A stretch of 64,000 nt of DNA from positions 2,799,501-2,863,500 of the forward strand of contig NZ_CP007451.1 of NCBI RefSeq assembly GCF_000626635.1, given 5' to 3'. This DNA is from Draconibacterium orientale (GTDB lineage: Bacteria; Bacteroidota; Bacteroidia; Bacteroidales; Prolixibacteraceae). The position numbers and the translations under genes are program-made. Each line of letters opens with the position of its first letter. Positions within the stretch are counted from its first letter, which is position 1. The notes below the pieces were generated by a model. It was not told the DNA's origin. It ran no database searches and was given only the letters and a program-made list of their open reading frames with translations. Shown in pieces: positions 17,090 through 23,590 of the stretch.

Positions 17090-17554
17090 ATGAGGACTTT
17101 TTTGCTGGTTTTAGTTGGTCTGTTGGCCACAAATTTCTTGTTCGCCCAGGTTAATCTTTCTGAAGAAATAGTTGCAGATACATGCAATATTGCTCTACTT
17201 GAGCGGCTGAATGTGAACAGAGATGCACGGCTCGACAAAATGCTAAAATGGCATGTTGAAAAGAACCAAAAAAGAGAGGGGATGGATGGATACAGGGTTG
17301 AAATCTTTTTTAGTTCGAGTTTGGACGCTAAAGAACAAGCCCTTAACCTAAAAACTGAATTTCTGACAAACTACCCGGATTTTCCTGTTCATATAAAATT
17401 TATTGCCCCAAACTTTCGGGTTCGGGTAGGCGATTTTAGAACGAAAAACGAGGCGCTGAAGTTGTATAAGCAAATTCAAAAAGATTATCCTGCAGCTTTT
17501 ATTGTTCCTGATGTAATCGAATTTCCATTGTTGAAACAAAATCAGTATGAGTGA
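17090..17554 (+). CDS. Exported SPOR-domain protein
   Basis: A signal peptide (RTFLLVLVGLLATNFLFAQ) is followed by a linker and a SPOR-like domain at about residues 75-145: GYRVEIFFSSSLDAKEQALN, then FPVHIKFIAPNFRVRVGDFR and NEALKLYKQIQKDYPAAFIV. SPOR domains bind denuded glycan strands of septal peptidoglycan. The open frame begins at 17048, but the ATG at 17090 gives a clean signal peptide and follows the promoter-like TATATTTG. Its stop overlaps the next start by eight bases (ATGAGTGA), indicating translational coupling to an amidophosphoribosyltransferase gene, an unexpected pairing. Confidence 0.75.
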   Translation: MRTFLLVLVGLLATNFLFAQVNLSEEIVADTCNIALLERLNVNRDARLDKMLKWHVEKNQKREGMDGYRVEIFFSSSLDAKEQALNLKTEFLTNYPDFPVHIKFIAPNFRVRVGDFRTKNEALKLYKQIQKDYPAAFIVPDVIEFPLLKQNQYE

Positions 17555-19445
17555 CCAGATTAAACACGAGTGTGGCATTGCTTTAATTCGTTTGTTAAAA
17601 CCGCTTTCTTACTACCATAAAAAGTATGGCACCTGGAAGTACGGACTGAACAAGTTGTACCTTTTAATGGAGAAACAGCACAATCGCGGACAGGATGGCG
17701 CCGGAATTTGCTGTGTAAAATCCGACCTCGATCCGGGGAATCCGTACATAAGCCGGTTTCGCTCGGTTGAGCAAAATCCAATAAAAGATGTTTTTGATAA
17801 GGTGAACAAACCTTTGAAAAAAGCCAAGCGCAACAACTTCGATATTAACGACCCGGAATGGGCCGAAAACAATTTCCCGTTTGCCGGAACACTTTACCTG
17901 GGGCACTTGCGCTATGGTACCTTTGGGAAAAACAGCATTGATTTTACGCATCCGGTAATGCGCCAGAACAACTGGAAATCGCGTAACCTGGTATTGGCTG
18001 GCAACTTTAACCTTACCAATACCGACGAGCTTTTTAATGTGCTGCTTAATCTGGGGCAGCATCCAAAAGCTTACACCGACACCGTAACGGCACTCGAAAA
18101 AGTAGGGCATTTTCTTGATGAGGAAAACCAGCTGCTTTTCAGAAGATACAAAAACGAAGGCTACGATAACAACGAGATTTCGCCGTTGATTGAGCAAAAC
18201 CTCGATATTCAGAATATTCTGGAACGTGCATCGAAAGACTGGGATGGCGGTTATGCTATGGCTGGTTTAATCGGGCATGGCGATGCTTTTGTGGTTCGTG
18301 ATCCGTGGGGAATTCGCCCGGCACATTACTATGCCGACGATGAAATTGTAGTGGTAGCTTCCGAGCGCCCTGTAATTCAAACAGTAATGAACCTTGGAGA
18401 AGACGATGTTCAGGAAATTGGTCCGGGTGAGGGACTGATCATTAAAAAGAACGGAAAAGTTTCGCGAGAAATGATTCGTGTGCCGCACAAACGGAAGTCG
18501 TGTTCGTTCGAGCGTATTTATTTTTCGCGCGGTAGCGATAAGACAATTTATCAGGAACGAAAGCAGTTGGGGCGTTTGCTCACTCCAATTGTTTTGGAGG
18601 TTGTTGATTACGATTATGAAAATACCGTATTCTCGTACATTCCTAACACCGCAGAAACCGCTTTTTATGGTTTGGTTGATGGCGTTCGCAGTCAGTTGGT
18701 AGATTGGAAAATCGGCCAGATACAGAAGAAGAACGGTTCGTTATCCGATAAGGATATTAAGCGAATTTTGTCGTTTGAGCCGCGGGTAGAAAAAATTGCC
18801 ATTAAAGATGTGAAGCTGCGAACTTTTATCGCCGACGATGCCAGTCGCGACGATTTGGTAGCGCACGTTTACGATGTTACTTATGGTGTAATTCAGAAAG
18901 ATAAAGATACACTGGTAATTATCGACGACTCGATTGTGCGCGGTACAACCCTGAAAAATAGTATTTTGAAAATACTCGACCGGTTGAAGCCGAAAAAGAT
19001 CATTGTTGTTTCGTCGGCACCGCAAATTCGTTACCCCGATTGTTATGGAATCGATATGGCGCGTTTGGATAAATTTATTGCTTTTAATGCCGCTATCGAG
19101 TTGCTGAAAGATCATGGTAAGGAATCGCTGATTCAGCAGGTTTATAAAAAATGTAAAGAGCAGGAAAATTTACCAAAAGAAGAAATGGTAAACTATGTGC
19201 GCGAAATTTATAAACCATTTACGGCCGAGCAGGTATCGGCTAAAATTGCCGAGTTGCTGAAACCGGAAGACTGTAATGCAGAGGTTGAAATTGTTTATCA
19301 GTCGATCGAAAACCTGCACAAAGCTTGTCCGAACGATTTGGGCGACTGGTATTTTACCGGGAATTACCCAACTCCGGGAGGAAACCGGGTGGTGAACGGT
19401 TCGTTTATCAATTACATTGAAGGAAAAGACGCCAGAGCATATTAA
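17547..19445 (+). CDS. purF: Amidophosphoribosyltransferase, long (632-aa) form
   Basis: First committed step of purine synthesis: transfers glutamine ammonia to PRPP, giving phosphoribosylamine. The class II glutaminase nucleophile is Cys9 in KHECGIALI; the eight residues before it resemble the short propeptide of PurF. Later glutaminase blocks: KQHNRGQDGAGI, YLGHLRYGTFG, LVLAGNFNLTN and DAFVVRDPWGIRPAHYY. The PRPP-binding loop is TLVIIDDSIVRGTTLKNSI near 457-475. At 632 aa it is about 130 longer than PurF of most bacteria; the extra material includes an insert near 65-110 and the C-terminal tail. Bacteroidota commonly have this form, sometimes alongside a short PurF, so whether it is the main enzyme is uncertain. 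Confidence 0.85.
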   Translation: MSDQIKHECGIALIRLLKPLSYYHKKYGTWKYGLNKLYLLMEKQHNRGQDGAGICCVKSDLDPGNPYISRFRSVEQNPIKDVFDKVNKPLKKAKRNNFDINDPEWAENNFPFAGTLYLGHLRYGTFGKNSIDFTHPVMRQNNWKSRNLVLAGNFNLTNTDELFNVLLNLGQHPKAYTDTVTALEKVGHFLDEENQLLFRRYKNEGYDNNEISPLIEQNLDIQNILERASKDWDGGYAMAGLIGHGDAFVVRDPWGIRPAHYYADDEIVVVASERPVIQTVMNLGEDDVQEIGPGEGLIIKKNGKVSREMIRVPHKRKSCSFERIYFSRGSDKTIYQERKQLGRLLTPIVLEVVDYDYENTVFSYIPNTAETAFYGLVDGVRSQLVDWKIGQIQKKNGSLSDKDIKRILSFEPRVEKIAIKDVKLRTFIADDASRDDLVAHVYDVTYGVIQKDKDTLVIIDDSIVRGTTLKNSILKILDRLKPKKIIVVSSAPQIRYPDCYGIDMARLDKFIAFNAAIELLKDHGKESLIQQVYKKCKEQENLPKEEMVNYVREIYKPFTAEQVSAKIAELLKPEDCNAEVEIVYQSIENLHKACPNDLGDWYFTGNYPTPGGNRVVNGSFINYIEGKDARAY

Positions 19446-19461
19446 TTCTGGATTTGCAGAT

Positions 19462-19508
19462 AAAAAAAATGGCCCGGTGCTTTAAAAAGTACCGGGCCAT
19501 TTTTGTTT
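19462..19508. terminator. Bidirectional terminator
   Basis: Ten-base arms ATGGCCCGGT (19469-19478) and ACCGGGCCAT (19491-19500), with A's before and T's after. It serves the convergent purF and glsB transcripts. Confidence 0.85.
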
Positions 19509-19523
19509 TTGGTAAACAGTATT

Positions 19524-20483
19524 TTATTCAACCGTTGGCCATTCATCGTCTTCCTTACCTTTTATGTAGGTTTCAATGTGGCGGTCAACTTTTACCTCGT
19601 AAATATCTTTAATCGTTAAAATAATTCCGGTTTCAAGTACGTTCCCAAACACCTCGTTTTTAATGGTTCCAAAAGTTTTCATCGATGGTGAAAGGTTCAT
19701 GTAGGCATTAACCAGCGGAGGGATATTTTCGCCAAAAGCGCGTACGTTTTGTACCAGAATTTTGTAGTCGTCCTTGTATTCCGGGCCAACAAAAAGTTTT
19801 TTCATGGCATCCATATCGATGTTGAACTCAACAGGATTTAACGGATACACCAGATTTTCTTTGTCGCGGAAATATTTCTTAAAGAAATACTGAATCAGGT
19901 TGCGGGCTTCGTTATGAAAATGCTGGTACATTGTAATTTTCCCAAAGAAATATTTTACTTCCGGATGGTCAACAGTAAGTGCGCCAAGTCCGTCCCAAAG
20001 GTTGTCGAGTGCAAAAAGCGCTTTGGCTCCGGCTTTGCTCGACTGGTAGGCCGGTTGCACAAATGAACGTCCGAGTTCAAGTGTGTATGGCAGGTAGTTC
20101 TCTTCAAATTCTTTAGAAAAGTGAAAAACCCGCGAAGTGGCCAGTTTAATATTTCCTTCTTCGTCGCGTGGCGCATCGGCGCACAACACATAGCGGTAGC
20201 CGCCCAGGATTTCTTTTGCGTCCGGATCCCAAACAATCAATTGTTTGTAAGGGTTTTTTGCTGTGTCGTAAGCGTCGATATCGGTTTCTTTACCGGTACC
20301 ACCACCTGCATCTCTGAACGTGATTTCGCGCAAACGGCCCAGCTCGTGCATAATTGCAGGCGAGTCGTGTGCTGTTACAATATATATATCGTTACCACCT
20401 TTGTTGGTTTTGCGAAGCAGTTTTTCAGGCGTTAGCTCAGCGTAAATTTCTTCTCTTGCGATAGGTGCTATTATGTCCTTCAT
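19524..20483 (-). CDS. glsB: GNAT-type glycine N-acyltransferase GlsB
   Basis: OlsB/hemolysin-like acyltransferase (PF13444-like): LGRLREITFRDAGGGTGKET, then NPYKQLIVWDPDAKEILGGY with GYRYVLC, and LPYTLELGRSFVQPAYQ. In Bacteroides the GlsB protein acylates glycine with a 3-hydroxy fatty acid to make N-acyl glycine (commendamide), and GlsA then adds a second chain by an ester, giving glycine lipids. The pairing with the glsA-like gene directly upstream on the same strand supports this specific role over ornithine lipid synthesis. The length (319 aa) fits; it is longer than proteobacterial OlsB. It is predicted to be cytoplasmic with membrane association. Substrate amino acid is inferred, not shown. 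Confidence 0.8.
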   Translation of the reverse strand: MKDIIAPIAREEIYAELTPEKLLRKTNKGGNDIYIVTAHDSPAIMHELGRLREITFRDAGGGTGKETDIDAYDTAKNPYKQLIVWDPDAKEILGGYRYVLCADAPRDEEGNIKLATSRVFHFSKEFEENYLPYTLELGRSFVQPAYQSSKAGAKALFALDNLWDGLGALTVDHPEVKYFFGKITMYQHFHNEARNLIQYFFKKYFRDKENLVYPLNPVEFNIDMDAMKKLFVGPEYKDDYKILVQNVRAFGENIPPLVNAYMNLSPSMKTFGTIKNEVFGNVLETGIILTIKDIYEVKVDRHIETYIKGKEDDEWPTVE

Positions 20484-20651
20484 TTGAATCTTTTTATCTG
20501 TCTGTGTCCCCGAACTCCCAAAACATAGTGTGAAAATATGTGTCTCAGTGACATTACGCTATTTCCTCTTACTTGTTTCGAGTTCCCTTTCTTTTTGAAA
20601 ATTGGAATACAAAATTAAAAAAATCATGTGAATGCGGTTCGATAATGCTGT

Positions 20652-21503
20652 TTAATTTACAGTATCAGAACTTTCTTTTAGTTTGTAAACTTTTTGTTTT
20701 ACCCAATCGGCCCATTCCTGATGCGTTTTTGTGTGGTCGAAAGTGGTATAGGGAATGGGTTTCCCGAAATAAAGATGTACGTCGGTGTTTTTATGTTTTA
20801 TGGTTTCGTCGGGAAGAAAAAACATTTCGAGGTTCCATTTTATTCTGAAAAACTTACGGAATTTAGCCGTGCGGTAAAACCGGTTCGAGTTTTTGCCGCT
20901 GATAAAAACGGGAATAATATCGCGTTTGTGTTTTATCGATTTACTGATGAAATGTTTTTTCCACTCCAAATCCATGATTTGCCCTTTAATTTTTCGCGAT
21001 GCCAGTCCTGATGGAAAGATTAAAATCTGATCATCTGAATTGTAGCATTCCGAAAGCTTTTTCGCCGCTTCGCGTGCATGTCCGCCGTGTTTGTTTACCG
21101 GCACAAAAACCGGACTTAGCTGTGGAATATTGAGTAAAATATCGTTGGCTAAAAACTTGAAGGGTCCCAGACGTGCTTCTACATTTTTCATGAGTAGCAT
21201 CCCGTCGAAACCGCCCAGCGGATGGTTGCTTGCAAAGATGTAACGTCCTGATATCGGGATGTTTTCGCTGTTGTGAACAAATTCGCGAACATTAAATTCC
21301 TCCACTACCTGGTCAACAAATTCAATTCCTTGCAGATGGCCATACTTCTCAAGAAAAGTATTCACTTCGTCAAGGTGCAGAATGTTGTTCAAATAGCGAT
21401 ATACAAATCCCGGGATGAATTTTGCCAGTCCCGGATTTTTGGCGGCAAATACCTCTCTTATCCGAATTGGCTTGTAGCTCTTTATGCTATTATCTGTTGT
21501 CAT
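20652..21503 (-). CDS. glsA: PlsC-like O-acyltransferase GlsA
   Basis: The acyltransferase motif is NHPLGGFDG near residue 113 (N-H-x-L-G-G-x-D), and the second block is LIFPSGLASRKIKG near 180, with the usual FPEG replaced by FPSG. Both features are typical of the OlsA/GlsA-like group that esterifies the 3-hydroxyl of an N-acyl amino acid. It precedes glsB by 168 bases on the same strand, so the pair encodes O- and N-acylation of the same lipid. Some Bacteroidota carry a fused GlsF instead; here the two are separate, with the O-acyltransferase gene first. The 375-base gap upstream is shared with mraZ. Confidence 0.8.
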   Translation of the reverse strand: MTTDNSIKSYKPIRIREVFAAKNPGLAKFIPGFVYRYLNNILHLDEVNTFLEKYGHLQGIEFVDQVVEEFNVREFVHNSENIPISGRYIFASNHPLGGFDGMLLMKNVEARLGPFKFLANDILLNIPQLSPVFVPVNKHGGHAREAAKKLSECYNSDDQILIFPSGLASRKIKGQIMDLEWKKHFISKSIKHKRDIIPVFISGKNSNRFYRTAKFRKFFRIKWNLEMFFLPDETIKHKNTDVHLYFGKPIPYTTFDHTKTHQEWADWVKQKVYKLKESSDTVN

Positions 21504-21745
21504 TTCTGCTTATTTGCGCCGGCAATTAACTAAAAATTGCTTAATCTGAAAAATGTCACTATCCGGATATTTTCCTAAGCCCTCCCTTGTTGTGTTTTTT
21601 AGTTAACTGATTTGCTCATTGTTTAGGATTGTTGATAAAATAAATTGTGTGAAAAAGCGAGTTATTAACGATGCGTGAGTTTGGTTTGTGAGTTTGCAAT
21701 GTATTGATTTATAGTGGTAAAAAATGTGTAATCAACAGAATTGAA

Positions 21746-21780
21746 CAGGTTATAAACATTTTATGATCAGGTTATTAACA
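21746..21780 (+). promoter_or_regulatory. Twin CAGGTTATWAACA boxes upstream of mraZ
   Basis: CAGGTTATAAACA (21746-21758) and CAGGTTATTAACA (21768-21780) start exactly 22 bases apart, two helical turns. A third shorter copy, GTTATTAAC, is at 21661-21669. They differ by one base from DnaA boxes (TTATNCACA), but I cannot say which protein binds. They lie in the 375-bp divergent gap between glsA and mraZ, which holds no gene. Confidence 0.45.
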
Positions 21781-21799
21781 GAAAGTGCTAAGTGCTAGG

Positions 21800-21834
21800 T
21801 GGAATGAAATGGAATAATATGGCAGAGAATGGAA
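21800..21834 (+). promoter_or_regulatory. Putative MraZ operator, four TGGNN boxes at 10-bp period
   Basis: TGGAA at 21800, TGGAA at 21810, TGGCA at 21820 and TGGAA at 21830, each separated by exactly five bases. MraZ of E. coli binds direct TGGGN repeats with 5-nt spacers upstream of its own gene, so the arrangement matches an autoregulatory site with a TGGAA variant. The boxes sit 45-79 bases before the mraZ ATG and just upstream of the likely -7 box. Confidence 0.7.
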
Positions 21835-21848
21835 TAAAATTGTATTTT

Positions 21849-21856
21849 TACACTTG
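21849..21856 (+). promoter_or_regulatory. Candidate -7 element for the dcw operon
   Basis: TACACTTG has seven of eight matches to TAnnTTTG. It lies 23 bases before the mraZ start, and AAGGA at 21871-21875 is a usable ribosome site four bases from the ATG. With the MraZ boxes covering the -33 region, bound MraZ would block the polymerase. Confidence 0.45.
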
Positions 21857-21878
21857 ATAAAAAGATTTTTAAGGATTT

Positions 21879-22325
21879 ATGGCATTTTTCGCAGGAACAT
21901 ATCAGGCTACCATCGACGACAAAGGGCGCGTGGTTCTTCCGTCGGCTTTTAAGAAGGCGATGGGCGAAAATATTCCTGATCAGGTTGTTCTGGAGAAAAA
22001 CCGTCTGGGAAAATGCCTCGATATTCATCCGATGGAAGTGTGGCAGGAAAAAGTGGAGAAATTCCAGGCGAAGGTGCGCGCCAGTACCAATCCTGCGCAT
22101 TTTGCCGCTTTGCGTCAGTATTTCCGGAATTTTGCTCCGGTTAGCCTTGCTGCAAACGGTCGGATAAATATTCCTGATGAATATTTAAAGTACGCGAACC
22201 TGGAGGGCAAGGTGACATTCCTGGGAATGGGCGCCTCGATTAGCCTGAGCAACGAAATCGTGGCAGAAGCCGACGATATATCTGATGATGCTTATTTGGA
22301 CATGTTGAGAGAATTTGATTTGTAG
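21879..22325 (+). CDS. mraZ: Transcriptional regulator MraZ
   Basis: First gene of the dcw cluster. The protein has two tandem AbrB-like MraZ repeats (about residues 1-70 and 75-148): FAGTYQATIDDKGRVVLPSAFKK in the first and VSLAANGRINIPDEYLKYANL in the second, each with the DxxGR/NGR signature. MraZ forms rings that bind repeated TGGGN-like boxes and represses the cluster. The DNA boxes at 21800-21834 are its probable target. Translation probably starts at the ATG at 21879, after AAGGA. The next gene begins five bases after its stop. Confidence 0.92.
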   Translation: MAFFAGTYQATIDDKGRVVLPSAFKKAMGENIPDQVVLEKNRLGKCLDIHPMEVWQEKVEKFQAKVRASTNPAHFAALRQYFRNFAPVSLAANGRINIPDEYLKYANLEGKVTFLGMGASISLSNEIVAEADDISDDAYLDMLREFDL

Positions 22326-22330
22326 GGAAG

Positions 22331-23235
22331 ATGTCTGCTATTTATCACATACCGGTTCTGGCAGCCGAAAGTATAGAAGGGATGAATCTGCATCCTGGTG
22401 CCAGTGTTGTCGATGCAACCTTTGGAGGTGGCGGTCATTCGGCAATGATATTGAATGCGCTTGACAGTGGTGGTCGTTTGTTTGCTTTCGACCAGGATGA
22501 AGACGCTGCCGGGAATGCCATAGAGGATGACCGGCTTTTTTTATTCGTCATAATTTTCGTTACGTACGGAATTTTCTGAAGTACTACGATGTTGAACAGG
22601 TGGATGCCGTTTTTGCCGATCTTGGTGTTTCATCGCACGAGTTTGATGAGGCAGAGCGCGGATTTTCATTTCGTTTTGATGCACCACTCGACATGCGCAT
22701 GAATCGCGAAGCAACTCTTGATGCCGCAAAAGTGGTGAATGAGTACGACGAAGAAAAACTTCAGATGATATTTCGGATGTACGGCGAAGTTAAAAACGCC
22801 CGGAAACTGGTTGCACAAATTGTAAAAGCCCGAAACGAAGCGCCGATTAAAACAACTACACGCTTAAAAGAGATCGCTTCATCGTGCGCTCCAAGGGCAA
22901 TCGAGAATAAATATCTAGCACAGGTTTTTCAGGCACTTCGCATTGAGGTGAACGAAGAGATGGAAGCCTTGCGCGAATTTCTGGCTACTACGCTCGAAAT
23001 CCTAAAACCCGGCGGTCGCCTGGTGATTCTTACCTATCACAGTTTGGAAGACCGCCTGTGTAAGAATTTTATGAAGTCGGGGAATTTTGAAGGGAAAATC
23101 GAAAAGGACTTTTACGGAAATGTGCAGTCGCCTTTCAAAATCATAAACCGAAAGGTGATTGTGGCCGGAGAGCAAGAACTGGAGGCGAATCCACGATCGC
23201 GAAGTGCAAAACTGAGAATAGCAGAACGGATTTAA
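22331..23235 (+). CDS. rsmH: RsmH (MraW) 16S rRNA m4C1402 methyltransferase, interrupted by a frame change
   Basis: S-adenosylmethionine-dependent N4-methylation of C1402 in 16S rRNA. The first frame (22331-22579) encodes YHIPVLAAESIEGM and the SAM loop DATFGGGGHSAMIL, then FAFDQDEDA, but runs into a stop after LFLFVIIFVTYGIF. The rest of the protein continues in the -1 frame from about 22543: FIRHNFRYVRNFL, AVFADLGVSSHEFDEAERGF, RFDAPLDMRMN, then KPGGRLVILTYHSLEDR and the C-terminal PRSRSAKLRIAE. The break is at T7A (22536-22543), whose in-frame heptamer is T TTT TTA. With a -1 shift there the product is about 301 aa, the normal size. A lost T in an eight-T run gives the same result, so a sequencing error is possible. 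Confidence 0.85.
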
Positions 23236-23237
23236 CG

Positions 23238-23588
23238 ATGGCTGAGCAAAATAAAAATACAAGAAAACGCACAGGAATGAAATCCTTTATCGGAGGTACC
23301 ATTCTTACCGATGAGCGCACGCTGAAGCAGATGCCGTTTGTGGGTTTTCTGGCGGTGTTGGGCTTGCTGCTGATCGCCAATCGCAACTGGTCGGAAAGTA
23401 CACTGCGCGAGATTGTAGTGTTGCAGGAAGAATTGGAAGAGTTGCGTTCGGAATCGGTAACGCTTTCTGCCAAATTGATGGATGCCAGCCGCCCGTCGGA
23501 AGTAGCAAAACGGGTTGAGCAGGCCGGAATTGGTTTGCAGGAACCAATGCGTCCTCCGCAAAAAATAACGGTTGAAAAAGAAGATTAG
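23238..23588 (+). CDS. ftsL: FtsL-like cell division protein
   Basis: Short bitopic protein of 116 residues: a basic cytoplasmic N-terminus, one membrane helix (MPFVGFLAVLGLLLIANRN, residues 32-50), then a coiled coil (VVLQEELEELRSESVTLSAK). This is the layout of FtsL, which forms a subcomplex with FtsB and FtsQ and activates FtsW-FtsI. Identification rests on layout and position between rsmH and ftsI, since FtsL sequence is poorly conserved. It begins two bases after the rsmH stop and ends two bases before ftsI. Confidence 0.8.
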   Translation: MAEQNKNTRKRTGMKSFIGGTILTDERTLKQMPFVGFLAVLGLLLIANRNWSESTLREIVVLQEELEELRSESVTLSAKLMDASRPSEVAKRVEQAGIGLQEPMRPPQKITVEKED

Positions 23589-23590
23589 AA

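Noticed and set aside
21540-21800. Replication origin upstream of mraZ because of AT-rich DNA and DnaA-box-like sites
   Set aside because: The boxes are imperfect and few, and no dnaA, dnaN or rpmH is near; kept only as possible regulatory sites.
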